From assembly GCF_000423645.1 (NCBI RefSeq), contig NZ_AUIJ01000011.1, positions 1 to 64,000 on the forward strand: a stretch of 64,000 bases of DNA, in the 5' to 3' direction. This document shows, piece by piece, positions 25,746 to 35,630 of the stretch; the stretch's first letter is position 1; the number at the start of each line of letters is the position of its first letter. This DNA is from Sediminimonas qiaohouensis DSM 21189. GTDB lineage: Bacteria > Pseudomonadota > Alphaproteobacteria > Rhodobacterales > Rhodobacteraceae. A program made the translations under genes and the position numbers. Below the pieces are notes generated by a model that saw only the letters and a program-made list of their open reading frames with translations, had not been told where the DNA came from and did not search any database.

Positions 25746-28700
25746 GGTCGCTTACCGGCCTTGGCCTGCGCAACACGCGCGTGACCGTCCTCTTCATGAT
25801 ACTGATCCTTGCGCTGGGGCTTGGGTCATTCATTGGCTTTCCCAAACGCGAAGACCCCGCGATCACGGTGCGCACGGCGGTTGTGACCGCGACAAACCCG
25901 GGCCTGACCCTGACGCAACTGGAGGAACTGGTGGCGCGACCGCTGGAAGAGGCGGCGCGCGCCATTCCGGGCGTTGACGAGGTGCGCACACAGCTGATCT
26001 CGGGCACGTCGATCCTGCAGATCGACGTCAAGGACTCGGTCGCCGAGGGCGACATCGCCGCCGTGCTCTCGGAAATCGACGACGAGATGGAAGACGTCCG
26101 CCGCGACTTGCCGAAGGGAACGCAGGGGCCGTTCGTGAACACCGATTTCGGCGATGTGGCCATCGCCACCATCGCCGTCAGGGCGCATGGCTTCCTGCCC
26201 CGGCAGGCCGAGCGCTTCGCGGAGGATTTGCGCAACCGGATATATGTCATCGACGCGGTATCTGCAGTAAGGCTTCATGGGGTGCAGCAGGAACGCATAT
26301 GGCTGAATGTCGATCGCGAGCGGCTGGCCACGGTCGGCACGACGCTGCTGCCTGTCATCGACGCCCTGCAGACCCAGAACGTGCGCCTGCCCTCGGGGTC
26401 TATCGTTTCGGAGGGGCAGCGCATACCGCTTGAGACATCGGGCGATTTCACCACGATCAAGGAAATCGAGGACATGCTGGTGGAGCTGCCCGATATCGGG
26501 CTGATCCGGCTTGGCGATCTTGTGACGGTCGAGCGCGGGTTAGTCGACCCGGTGAATAACCCGGTTTACTTTGACGGTGTGCCCGCGATCCTTTTGTCGG
26601 TCGAGATGGACGCGGGCAATGACATCACCGCCGTCGGCGAGGAGCTAAAGCGCGTCGTCGGCGCGTTCGAGGCCGATCAGCCGCTGGGCGTCGAGGCGGA
26701 ATTTTCGACATTCCAGCCCAAGGTTGTCGAGGACTCGATCAACGAGGCGATGATCAACATGTTGCAGACCTTTGCGGTGGTGCTTTTGGTGATGTTCGTC
26801 TTTCTCGGGTATCGGCAGGCATTGGTTATCGCGTCGATCATACCGTTTGCGGTTGCCTTTGCCTTTACGCTGATGCCGGCATTCGGCGTGGAATTGCAGC
26901 AGGTCTCGATCGCGGCGATCATCATTTCGCTGGGGCTTGTCGTTGATAACGGCCTTGTCATCGTCGAAGACATGGACCGGCGCATTCGCGGCGGTGCCGG
27001 CCGATGGGATGCGGCGATGGCGGCGGGGCAGCAATATACCGTGCCTTTGCTCATTGCATCGATCACAACGATCGCGGTGTTTCTTCCGCTGTACCTGCTC
27101 GAGGGCACCGAGGGGCAGTTCGGGTATTCGCTGGGCGTGGTTGTGGCGCTGATGCTGACGGGGTCGTTCCTGTCGGCCATCTACCTGTTGCCGCTATTGG
27201 CGTACTGGTTTCTGCCAGAGCCGGTTATAGACCCTAAACCGGGGATTTTCGACCTGATGGCGGCCGGGTATGGCCATATCGTTGCATGGATCGTGCGGGT
27301 GCCATGGCTGGCGGTGGCGGCGATATTGCTGATAGTGGTGATGTCAGTCAGCCAGATGGGCGGCGTTCGCCAGCAGCTTTTCCCGCTATCCGAGCGCAGT
27401 CAGTTCCTGATCTATTTCGATCTGCCACGCGGCACCGATATTTCGCGGACCGAGGCGGAGACTGTCCGCCTGAGCGAGTGGCTTGCCGACGCCGAGCAGA
27501 ACCCCGAAGTCAACAACGCCACCGCCTTTGTCGGGTTCGGGGGGCCGCGATTTGTGCTCTCGCTCGATCGGGCAGATAGGGACCCGGCCTCGTCCTTCGT
27601 GGTTGTGAACACCACGACATTTCAGACATCGCAAGACGTGATCGCACGCACCAGGGCGCATATCGCGCAATCGTTTCCGGATGCGCGCGTACGCATGAAG
27701 CGGCTGGCGATGGGCGGGCGCGAGCCGGGGATAGAGGTGGAATTGACCGGCCCCGATCCCGATCGTTTGCTGGCTGCGGCATACCAGGTGGAAAACGCGT
27801 TCGCAGATGCGCCGGGCATGGTCGAAAACCAGGGGGATTGGGGCAATCGCATCTTGCGTGGGCTTGTCGTGGTGGCGCAGGATCGAGCGCGCGAATATGG
27901 TCTCACTTCTCAGGCGGTGTCCGACGCGCTCGCCGGGTTCCTGGATGGCACGCAAATATCGGTGTTTCGCGACGAGGATCGCCAAATTCCCATCGTCCTG
28001 CGTGGCGAGGCAAGCGCGCGCGATACGTTCGGGGATCTTGCCAACCTGTCCATCGTCGCGGACGGGCAGCTTGTGGCGCTGGACCAGATCGCCGAGTTCA
28101 CGCCAGAGCTTGAGTTTTCCTCGCTGCGTCGGGTGAATCAGCGGCGGGTTGTCACGGTCAGCGCCATGTCGTCCACGCTGTCGGCCTATGACCTTGTGGA
28201 CCACGTTCAGCCGGCGCTTGACCGGATCGCGGCCGATCTTGGACCGGCTTACGCGGTGACGATCGGCGGCGAGGTCGAGCAATCGACCGAGGTGCGCACC
28301 AAGCTTGCCGCGGGATTTCCGGCCACGATTGTCGTGATGCTCATCGCGCTGATGATGCAGTTCAATTCGTTCCGACGGGTGGGGCTGACGGTTCTTTGTA
28401 TTCCGCTGATCGTGGCGGGCGTGCCGCTGATCCTGATCGTGTTCGACCAACCGTTCAGCTTTTTCGGAACGCTGGGCCTTATCGCGTTGAGCGGGATCAT
28501 CATCAACAATGCCATCGTGTTGATCGACCAGATCGATATCGAGCGGCAGGAGCGCCCGTTGAACGACGCCATCACCGAGGCCGCGAAGAAACGGTTTCAG
28601 CCGATCCTGCTGACGTCTCTGACGACGGTGCTGGGGCTGACGCCGATGGCCATCGCCGGCGGCGCCCTGTGGGAGCCGATGGCGACCCTCATGATCGGCG

Positions 28701-28816
28701 GTCTTGGCATGGCGTCGGCCCTGACGCTTGCTTATGTGCCCGCGCTTTACCGCATCTTCTTTGGTCGCGAACATAAGCTTCGCCAATCGCAACCCGGTCA
28801 GGCGGCGGCTGCCTGA
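25742..28816 (+). CDS. RND family efflux permease, 1024 aa
   Basis: Proton-driven inner-membrane pump of the HAE1/AcrB superfamily, with 12 helices and two large periplasmic loops. Paired signatures: GLVVDNGLVIVEDMDRR in TM4 and GIIINNAIVLIDQIDIE in TM10. AcrB has two Asp in TM4 (VDD) and a Lys in TM10; here TM4 has Asp-Asn and TM10 has no Lys, as in several RND subfamilies, so substrate and coupling should not be read from AcrB. Length normal. No TolC-type outer membrane partner is encoded nearby. A terminator hairpin follows at 28880. Confidence 0.93.
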   Translation: MRSLTGLGLRNTRVTVLFMILILALGLGSFIGFPKREDPAITVRTAVVTATNPGLTLTQLEELVARPLEEAARAIPGVDEVRTQLISGTSILQIDVKDSVAEGDIAAVLSEIDDEMEDVRRDLPKGTQGPFVNTDFGDVAIATIAVRAHGFLPRQAERFAEDLRNRIYVIDAVSAVRLHGVQQERIWLNVDRERLATVGTTLLPVIDALQTQNVRLPSGSIVSEGQRIPLETSGDFTTIKEIEDMLVELPDIGLIRLGDLVTVERGLVDPVNNPVYFDGVPAILLSVEMDAGNDITAVGEELKRVVGAFEADQPLGVEAEFSTFQPKVVEDSINEAMINMLQTFAVVLLVMFVFLGYRQALVIASIIPFAVAFAFTLMPAFGVELQQVSIAAIIISLGLVVDNGLVIVEDMDRRIRGGAGRWDAAMAAGQQYTVPLLIASITTIAVFLPLYLLEGTEGQFGYSLGVVVALMLTGSFLSAIYLLPLLAYWFLPEPVIDPKPGIFDLMAAGYGHIVAWIVRVPWLAVAAILLIVVMSVSQMGGVRQQLFPLSERSQFLIYFDLPRGTDISRTEAETVRLSEWLADAEQNPEVNNATAFVGFGGPRFVLSLDRADRDPASSFVVVNTTTFQTSQDVIARTRAHIAQSFPDARVRMKRLAMGGREPGIEVELTGPDPDRLLAAAYQVENAFADAPGMVENQGDWGNRILRGLVVVAQDRAREYGLTSQAVSDALAGFLDGTQISVFRDEDRQIPIVLRGEASARDTFGDLANLSIVADGQLVALDQIAEFTPELEFSSLRRVNQRRVVTVSAMSSTLSAYDLVDHVQPALDRIAADLGPAYAVTIGGEVEQSTEVRTKLAAGFPATIVVMLIALMMQFNSFRRVGLTVLCIPLIVAGVPLILIVFDQPFSFFGTLGLIALSGIIINNAIVLIDQIDIERQERPLNDAITEAAKKRFQPILLTSLTTVLGLTPMAIAGGALWEPMATLMIGGLGMASALTLAYVPALYRIFFGREHKLRQSQPGQAAAA

Positions 28817-28879
28817 CCGTCCGGTCGTGGACATCTCACATAGGGCCCTGCGCGGCTCCTGAGGACACCACATACGGCA

Positions 28880-28903
28880 AAGGGCGCCCTGTTGGGCGCC
28901 CTT
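28880..28903. terminator. Bidirectional terminator between the RND pump and trxA
   Basis: AAGGGCGCCC (28880-28889) pairs perfectly with GGGCGCCCTT (28894-28903) around a TGTT loop, a 10-bp GC-rich stem between convergent genes. The stem itself ends in TT on each strand, and T-rich bases follow; the T runs are short. Confidence 0.7.
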
Positions 28904-28931
28904 GATGTTTCGCGTGATGCTGGCGAACGGG

Positions 28932-29252
28932 TCAGATGCTCTCTTCGATCCAGGACTGCAGCGCGGCCTTGGGGGCGGCGCCGGCGCGGTTCGAAACCAC
29001 CTCGCCATCCTTGAAGATGAACAGCGCGGGTATGCCGCGAATGCCCAGCGACGTGGCGGTGTTGGGGTTGGAATCCACGTCAACCTTGGCGACCTTGATC
29101 TTGCCGTCCATCTCGGCGGAAAGCTCTTCCAATGCGGGGCCGATCTGCTTGCAGGGGCCGCACCATTCGGCCCAGAAATCCACCACGACGGGGATATCGG
29201 AATTCTTTACTTCGGCGTCGAAAGTTTCGTCGGTGACGGCAACGGTGGCCAT
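28932..29252 (-). CDS. trxA: Thioredoxin, 106 aa
   Basis: Cytoplasmic disulfide reductase. The active site is [11 protein letters not shown] with Cys31 and Cys34, after VVVDFWAEW, and the cis-Pro loop is [13 protein letters not shown]. Length and composition are those of canonical TrxA. It lies 61 bp downstream of addA in the same orientation, as in many Rhodobacteraceae, and convergent with the RND operon, separated by a GC hairpin. Confidence 0.97.
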   Translation of the reverse strand: MATVAVTDETFDAEVKNSDIPVVVDFWAEWCGPCKQIGPALEELSAEMDGKIKVAKVDVDSNPNTATSLGIRGIPALFIFKDGEVVSNRAGAAPKAALQSWIEESI

Positions 29253-29313
29253 TGGTTTTCTCCTGTGTGGGAATGTCGCTTCCCGACGAACCTAGGCAGG
29301 CACCCCGGTAGGG

Positions 29314-32300
29314 TCAAGCGATCTCGGCCCGGGACAGCGCGGTTGTCACGAGATCGTGCGGCAACCGCATGAGGCGCGGGCCGGCCGTCCACAAAAGGGC
29401 GGTGTCAACGCGGCGATCCGGATAAAGAAGCGCAAGCGCCGCGGCATAGGCGCCCATTTGCCGCAGTAGCCCTTCGGGCGTGTCCTCGGGGCGGGTGGGG
29501 ATTTCGGCATTGGTTTTGAAATCCACGGCAAGCACATAATCGGGGGTGATCAGCAACCTGTCGATGACCCCGTGAACGCGGCGACCCTCCAGCGAATCAA
29601 GGGTGGCGGACACCGGCACCTCGGCCAAGGCATCGTTGCCGAAGAGGAATGTGCAATCGGGGTCCGACAGGGTGCGGCGCACCTCGTCCAGAAGGGGCGA
29701 AAGGGCGACGTCATCGACGCCGTCCGGACCGTGCCCCAGAAGGCGCGCCGCCTGCCCGACCCAATCTTCGGGCGGGACGGGCGGCAGATGCTCCAACAGG
29801 GTATGGATCTGCCTGCCGCGGCGCAGGGCTGCTTCCTCGTCCTGGCCAGCGTCGCCCGGCAGGGCCTTGGCGCCGCCCAGATCGGATGGTGACAGGGTGG
29901 CGGGCGCAGCTGGCGGGTGCGGCGCGGCGATGCCGAAATACGAGGGCAAATCGGCCATTTGGGCTGTATCAGGCTCTGATTCCGGGGCGATCGGCGCGGA
30001 CCAATCCCCGCGCGACAGGCGCTTGCCGGTGCCGAACGAGAATGGATGCGCCTCCGCACTCAACGCGTCCATCGCCGTATCGACGCGCGAATACCAAGCC
30101 TGCCCGTCCTTGCCCAAATCGCCCGCCGCGGCGACGATTAGCCACTTTTCCGCGCGCGTCATGGCGACGTACAGCAGGCGATCACGCTCGGCCTGTTCGC
30201 GCTCAGTGGCGGTGGTGGTGGCGTCCTGCAGGCGCGCGGGCAGGGATTTGCCGTTCAGCCGCCAAAGCGCCTGACCCTGATCCACGATGATCGAATCCGC
30301 GCCGCGCAGGTTGCGCTTGCCGGTGTCGGGCAGGATCACGATGGGCGATTCCAGCCCCTTGGCGCCATGCACCGTCATCACGCGGATACGGTTGCCGGCG
30401 CTGTCCATCTGGCGCTTGATCTCAAGATCGTCGGTTTCCATCCATTGCAGGAACCCCGTCAGGCTGGGCACGGCGCTGCGTTCATAGGCCAGCGCCTGAG
30501 CGAGGAAGGCGTTGATGCCATCCTCGGCCTCGGGGCCCAGCCGCGCCAGAAGATGGCGGCGGCCCTGGTGGCGGGTAAGGATCCGCTCGATCAGGTCGTA
30601 GGGGCGTAGGAAATCTGTGTGATCGCGTAGATCTGTCAGCATCGCCATCGTCTGGGGGTACTCATCCGCGCGGTCACGCAGCGCGGGCCAAAGCCGCCCC
30701 TTGCGTGGCTGCGCGAGGGCGTAAAGCTGTGCCTCCGTCCAGCCCAGAAGCGGCGATTTGAGGGCAACGGCAAGCGACAGGTCGTCATCGGGCGTGGCAA
30801 GGAATGCCATTAGCGCGGCCAGATCGCGCACGGCCAGCTCCGCCCCAACCTTGAGCCGGTCAGCACCGGCAATGGCAAGGCGCTGTTCCTTGCAGGCGCG
30901 GATCACCTCCTGGAACAGGATCGAGCGGCGCTGCACCAGGATCAGGAAGTCGCCCTCGCGCACGGGGCGCATCGCGTTGGGAGCATTTTCGGCCGGAATA
31001 GTCTCTTTTACGTCGATCATGCGCCGGATCTCGGCGGCGATCCGTTGGGCCAGTTGGACCATGTGATGCCGCTTGCCAAGGCGATCGACAGGGTCGTGCC
31101 ATTTCTCGTTGTCGTCATCGGTATCGGCGGGCTCGATCAGCGGCCAAAGATCGACGCGGCCGGGCATGGCGGATTTGAATGCGCGGTGGCGCGAGCCGAC
31201 GGAAAACCCGGACGATGCGCGACCCTCGAAGCATTGATCGACCAGGTCGAGGATGATTTGCGCCGAGCGAAATGAGTGCTCCAACTCGAACGTGGCAAGG
31301 GGGCGGCCGGCGTCTTGGAGGCGGGCGTCGAAATCGGCACGCATGCGGTCGAATTCGCGGGGATCGGCGCCCTGGAATGAATAAATCGACTGTTTCTTGT
31401 CGCCAACGACGAAAATCGTGCGCGGGGTGTCGGGCCGCGCGCCCGCGCCGCTGGTGAACTCCTGCGCCAGCAACTCGATCACGCGCCATTGCTCGGGACT
31501 GGTGTCCTGCGCCTCGTCCACAAGGATATGGTCGATCCCGCCATCAAGCCGGTAGAGAACCCATTCGGCGACCGCTGGATCGGTCAGGAGATTGCGCGCC
31601 TTGAAGATCAGATCGTCGAAATCGAGCCAGCCGCGCAGGGTTTTGCGGTGCTCGTACTCGGTCAGAAACGCCTGCGCAAAGCGGTGCAGCGCCAGCGTTT
31701 TCTCGGCCGTTGCAAGGGCCAGCCGCGCCTCGCGGGCGGCCTCGACCCGGCGCATCAGATCGTGTAGCTGCGGTAGCAGATCGCCCAATGCTTCGCCAGT
31801 TTTTTTAGTTGGAACAGTCCCTAACTTGGCAGAAAACGGCTCTTTCGCGCTGGCGCCGGTGAGGAAGATGCCCTCCATTTCCTCAAGCGCGTCAAGCGTG
31901 CCGGGGGTCAGTGCGGCAAGCCGCGCGGCATGTGTGATGTCGGTGCTTGTCCCCTGCCCCATGACCTGCGCGACCTGGTCCAAGAACGCGCCTTCACCGC
32001 CAAGGAACACCGATTCGAGCAGTGCAGCGCGGTCAAAACCCTTGGGCAGGTTCAGCCAGGACCAGATATCGCCGGCTTGCGGGGCCTGAGCAAAGGCGCC
32101 GCGGGCGTTGGTGATTGCGGCGGTCAGGTCGTCGAAATCGCCGCCGGTGTGGTACTGTGCAACGCCATCGACCAGCGCCGCCTGTGGGCCGTCGGCCATG
32201 CCCTGTACCACCTCGGCGCGCAGCAGGGCGATGGCGCGTTCCTCCATCTCGGCAAACTGGGGACTGACGCCGGATTCGAGCGGAAAACGCCGTAACAGAG

Positions 32301-32691
32301 ACGAACAGAACGAATGAATCGTCTGGATCTTGAGGCCGCCGGGCGTCTCAATGGCGCGGGCAAACAGGGTGCGCGCGTTGCGCAGTTCGGTGTCGTCAAG
32401 CGGATGATCCAGCCCCAGATCGGCCAGCTTACTGCGCAGCGCGCCATCCTCCAGCATCGCCCATTCGCCAAGGCGGCGGAAAAGGCGGTTCTGCATCTCG
32501 CTGGCGGCGGCCTTGGTGTAGGTCAGGCACAGGATGTGCTGCGGCTGCACACGGTTCAGCAGCAGGCGCGCAACGCGATCGGTTAGCACGCGAGTCTTGC
32601 CAGAGCCGGCATTGGCCGACAGCCAGGTCGAGTTCTCGGGGTTGGCGGCCTGCACCTGCCGGTTCGTGGCCTCGTCGCGCGGCGGGGTCAT
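29314..32691 (-). CDS. addA: Double-strand break repair helicase-nuclease AddA, 1125 aa
   Basis: UvrD-type helicase with a C-terminal nuclease, the RecBCD counterpart of alphaproteobacteria. Walker A is SANAGSGKTRVL; Walker B is DHILVDEAQDTSPEQW; the helicase motif NTVHGAKGLESPIVILPDT-like block is present at about residue 780, and the nuclease metal site is VLAVDFKTNAEIPT near the end. ATG at 32691 overlaps the addB stop as ATGA. The family's usual size. It is read after addB, in the series tsaE-amgK-murU-addB-addA-trxA. Confidence 0.96.
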   Translation of the reverse strand: MTPPRDEATNRQVQAANPENSTWLSANAGSGKTRVLTDRVARLLLNRVQPQHILCLTYTKAAASEMQNRLFRRLGEWAMLEDGALRSKLADLGLDHPLDDTELRNARTLFARAIETPGGLKIQTIHSFCSSLLRRFPLESGVSPQFAEMEERAIALLRAEVVQGMADGPQAALVDGVAQYHTGGDFDDLTAAITNARGAFAQAPQAGDIWSWLNLPKGFDRAALLESVFLGGEGAFLDQVAQVMGQGTSTDITHAARLAALTPGTLDALEEMEGIFLTGASAKEPFSAKLGTVPTKKTGEALGDLLPQLHDLMRRVEAAREARLALATAEKTLALHRFAQAFLTEYEHRKTLRGWLDFDDLIFKARNLLTDPAVAEWVLYRLDGGIDHILVDEAQDTSPEQWRVIELLAQEFTSGAGARPDTPRTIFVVGDKKQSIYSFQGADPREFDRMRADFDARLQDAGRPLATFELEHSFRSAQIILDLVDQCFEGRASSGFSVGSRHRAFKSAMPGRVDLWPLIEPADTDDDNEKWHDPVDRLGKRHHMVQLAQRIAAEIRRMIDVKETIPAENAPNAMRPVREGDFLILVQRRSILFQEVIRACKEQRLAIAGADRLKVGAELAVRDLAALMAFLATPDDDLSLAVALKSPLLGWTEAQLYALAQPRKGRLWPALRDRADEYPQTMAMLTDLRDHTDFLRPYDLIERILTRHQGRRHLLARLGPEAEDGINAFLAQALAYERSAVPSLTGFLQWMETDDLEIKRQMDSAGNRIRVMTVHGAKGLESPIVILPDTGKRNLRGADSIIVDQGQALWRLNGKSLPARLQDATTTATEREQAERDRLLYVAMTRAEKWLIVAAAGDLGKDGQAWYSRVDTAMDALSAEAHPFSFGTGKRLSRGDWSAPIAPESEPDTAQMADLPSYFGIAAPHPPAAPATLSPSDLGGAKALPGDAGQDEEAALRRGRQIHTLLEHLPPVPPEDWVGQAARLLGHGPDGVDDVALSPLLDEVRRTLSDPDCTFLFGNDALAEVPVSATLDSLEGRRVHGVIDRLLITPDYVLAVDFKTNAEIPTRPEDTPEGLLRQMGAYAAALALLYPDRRVDTALLWTAGPRLMRLPHDLVTTALSRAEIA

Positions 32692-35630
32692 GGCAGATCC
32701 TCGGGCGTGGGGGGCGTGGTGACATCCCACTCGCCAAAGCGGGCGAGCTGATCATAATCGCTATGATCGGTGTCGCGAAACATGGCGCGGCGGGCGGTAT
32801 ATCCCTGCTTTGGACTGAAATAGGCTCTTATGAGCTTATCGAAATTCTCCCAGACGGTGATGACCGGCTCTTCTTCCAAGGGGGCGGGATATTCGCCCTG
32901 ATCGCTGCCCAGGCCGATATAGGCCGCGTGCGTCACCGGGCCGGGATCGATCCCGTGGAAGCCTCCAAACTCGGCAATCGCGGCCTCAAGCAGGAGCTGC
33001 TTGTCGAAATGTTGCTGCTGCGGCTTTGAGGGGGGCTTGCCGGTCTTGTAATCGTAGATATGCAGCGCGCCATCGGCGGTGCGGTCGATGCGATCGGCCT
33101 GTGCCGTCAGAGTAAAGCCAATGTCGCGGATGACGGCGGCGCCCCCTACTTCGAAATCGGCGGGCTGCGCCTGTGTCTGTCGGCGGGATTCGTCGGTGAT
33201 GAACCGCTCGGATGCGCGGGCAAGGCGTGCCTTCCACAGGGTGCGAATATCGGGCCAGGGGACGTTTTGGGCAAGAACAGTGTCTGATATTTCCATCAGG
33301 CGCGCGGCGGTCAGAGCGTGCGAGGTCTCGCGGACTTCGCGCATGAAGGCCTCGAAAACGGAATGGGTGATAATGCCGCGCAGCAGGGCATCGGGCGCGC
33401 GCATCAACGGGTCCAGCGGCTTCAGCCGCAGAGTATGACGCGCGTAGATGGCATAGGGATCGCGGATCAGGCGCTTGATCGCCGTGACCGAAAGCTGCCG
33501 GGGGCGCGCGGCGACTGGTGGGCGCGGCGAGGGGCGCGGCGCGGCGGGGGTTTCGCCGGGCGTTTCCATCTGGCGCGCGCGGGCAAGCCAGACGTTGCCG
33601 CGCGCGCGCATGTCGGCAAGCGCCTGCTGGCCACCTTGATCCGGAAGGCCGTGCAGCAGGTTTCCCAGCCGGTTGAGCCAGCGCGAAGCGACCGTTTCGG
33701 CATCATCCGAGCGGACCGAGCGGGTCAGCCACACCTCGGGCGCCGCGACGGCCTGTTGGAAATCATGCGCCGACAGGCCGATGCGCCGTTCGGGCACCAA
33801 AAGGCCGGCATCGTGCCGCATCTTGCGGTTCAACCACGGGTCGGCGGGAGGCATCTCCGGCCAGCTCCCTTCATTCAGGCCACCGAGGATCAGGATTTCG
33901 GCGCCCTGAACGCGCGCCTCGAGCGTGCCCCAGATCAGGATGCGGGGGTGCGGCGCGTCGCGGTCGCGGACCTCTTGCCGGGCGAGGATCGCGCCGATCA
34001 TGTCCGTGTAATCGGTGGCCGACATGGCGCCGCCGGCATCCGCCTCGGCGATCAGCGCGTCAATGGCGGCGCGCGCCGCCTCGCCGGCCTTGTTGGCCCA
34101 GAGCGCACCGCTTGCCGTGCCATCCGGGCCGCGTGCGATGCGTTCCGCCAGCGCAATATGCGCGGCGAGCCTGTCGGCGAGGGGCGCGTTTTTCGGCGTG
34201 GCCTGGTCCATAAAGCAGGCGATGACCCATTCGGCCCAGTGGGCGGCGGCAGGGTCGCTTTGGATCTCGGCCCATGTGCGCAACGCGTCTGAGTCGGGGA
34301 AGGGCACGCCGTGGCGGCGGATATACAGCTCAAGCGCGCGGGCATGCATGAGGTGCGGCCCGCGCCCCGATTCCGAGTGGGTGAGTGGGTGCAGCAGCAA
34401 GGTCAGCAATGCCTCGGCCGTCAAATTCGCCTGAAACAGAGCCGCAACATGGCGCAAAAACCGACCCGGCGGGGACAGGTGCAGGGGCATGCCGGCGCTG
34501 TCGTCGGGCAGGATTTTCCAACGGTCCAGCGCGGCGGTGACCTGCCGGCTAAGCATGCGGTCGGGCGTGATGAGGGCGGCGGTGCGGCCATCATCAGCGG
34601 CCTGCCGCAGGCGCATGGCGATGCTCAGGGCCTCGTCGCGCATCGAGGGCGCCTCGATCAGGGTGATGCCGGCCATTGCATCGCCGATGTCGCGCAGGGC
34701 GGGGCCCTCGGTCAGCCATTGATCGGTGACCGGCGCAGGGCGCAGGGCGAGGGAGACGACCGCATTGCGCGCGGGGTGGGGCGGCGCGACGCGGGGCCAG
34801 CGGCGAATATCGGAGGACTCAATGCCAAGGCGATCCATCAGCACGCGAAAGCGGTATTGCGGGTGATCCTCGGCGGTGAGCGGGTCGGACACGTCATCCC
34901 ACGCGGGCGGCGGCATGTCGAAATCGAACCCCGGCAGCACGATGGCGCCGCGGGGCAGGGCCGCGACGGCCTGCATCAGGCGCATGGTGGTCCCGCGCGA
35001 GCCGGTCGAGCCGGCAAGAATGACGGGCTCCTGCGGCGGCGCGTCTTGCCAACGGGTAGTCAGGTCTTCGACGATCAGGCGTTGCCGCGTTTCGGTGTCG
35101 GGCGGGCCGCCGGCCAGGTCGAAATAGTGCTGCACGATGTCCAGAAACCGCAGCGCCCGCGCCCAATGGCCGGACTGATCCGACACATCAAGGGCGCGGA
35201 TTGCGTCCGGCGACACGCCCTCACCATGCATTTCGTCCATGAGGGCGGCAAGGCTGTCGGCCAGGTCAAAGAGGGCCGCACGGGGGGCAAGGCCCGGCTC
35301 GCGTTCAAGTAGGCCGGCGACGAGCTGTGAGATTTCAAGGCGGCGGCGCAGGGGCGGCACGGCGGCGGGCACATCGGTGGGACCCGCCAGGTTGGTCAGG
35401 TCTGTGACCAGCCCGATCCGCGGCAGCAAGAGCGGCGGGCCCTCGTCAAACAGGGTGCGGATGCGCCGGGCCATGCGCCGGGTATTTACGATGAGGCGTA
35501 CGCGGGCCAGGTCTTGCGGCGGCTTTCCGGCATAGGCGGCGCGTAATCCCGAGACGAGCGCGGCAGGGAAATCCACGCCCGGGTCCATGCCATAGACGCG
35601 GGGGCGCCGGGCGGGATCAGGGTCAAACAT
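32688..35630 (-). CDS. addB: Double-strand break repair protein AddB, 980 aa
   Basis: Second nuclease-bearing subunit of AddAB, which makes 3' single strands for RecA. The N-terminal inactivated helicase region includes EPVILAGSTGSRGTTMRLMQ in the Walker position. The C-terminal nuclease shows IYDYKTGKPPSKPQQQHFDKQLLLEAAI, with catalytic Asp and Lys. I do not see the four-Cys iron-sulfur cluster described for Bacillus AddB. ATG at 35630 overlaps murU by 8 bp; the stop overlaps addA. Confidence 0.95.
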   Translation of the reverse strand: MFDPDPARRPRVYGMDPGVDFPAALVSGLRAAYAGKPPQDLARVRLIVNTRRMARRIRTLFDEGPPLLLPRIGLVTDLTNLAGPTDVPAAVPPLRRRLEISQLVAGLLEREPGLAPRAALFDLADSLAALMDEMHGEGVSPDAIRALDVSDQSGHWARALRFLDIVQHYFDLAGGPPDTETRQRLIVEDLTTRWQDAPPQEPVILAGSTGSRGTTMRLMQAVAALPRGAIVLPGFDFDMPPPAWDDVSDPLTAEDHPQYRFRVLMDRLGIESSDIRRWPRVAPPHPARNAVVSLALRPAPVTDQWLTEGPALRDIGDAMAGITLIEAPSMRDEALSIAMRLRQAADDGRTAALITPDRMLSRQVTAALDRWKILPDDSAGMPLHLSPPGRFLRHVAALFQANLTAEALLTLLLHPLTHSESGRGPHLMHARALELYIRRHGVPFPDSDALRTWAEIQSDPAAAHWAEWVIACFMDQATPKNAPLADRLAAHIALAERIARGPDGTASGALWANKAGEAARAAIDALIAEADAGGAMSATDYTDMIGAILARQEVRDRDAPHPRILIWGTLEARVQGAEILILGGLNEGSWPEMPPADPWLNRKMRHDAGLLVPERRIGLSAHDFQQAVAAPEVWLTRSVRSDDAETVASRWLNRLGNLLHGLPDQGGQQALADMRARGNVWLARARQMETPGETPAAPRPSPRPPVAARPRQLSVTAIKRLIRDPYAIYARHTLRLKPLDPLMRAPDALLRGIITHSVFEAFMREVRETSHALTAARLMEISDTVLAQNVPWPDIRTLWKARLARASERFITDESRRQTQAQPADFEVGGAAVIRDIGFTLTAQADRIDRTADGALHIYDYKTGKPPSKPQQQHFDKQLLLEAAIAEFGGFHGIDPGPVTHAAYIGLGSDQGEYPAPLEEEPVITVWENFDKLIRAYFSPKQGYTARRAMFRDTDHSDYDQLARFGEWDVTTPPTPEDLP

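Noticed and set aside
27386-29083. 565-codon minus-strand frame opposite the RND pump
   Set aside because: Antisense shadow of the permease; it would overlap trxA in a wrong frame and shows no domain.
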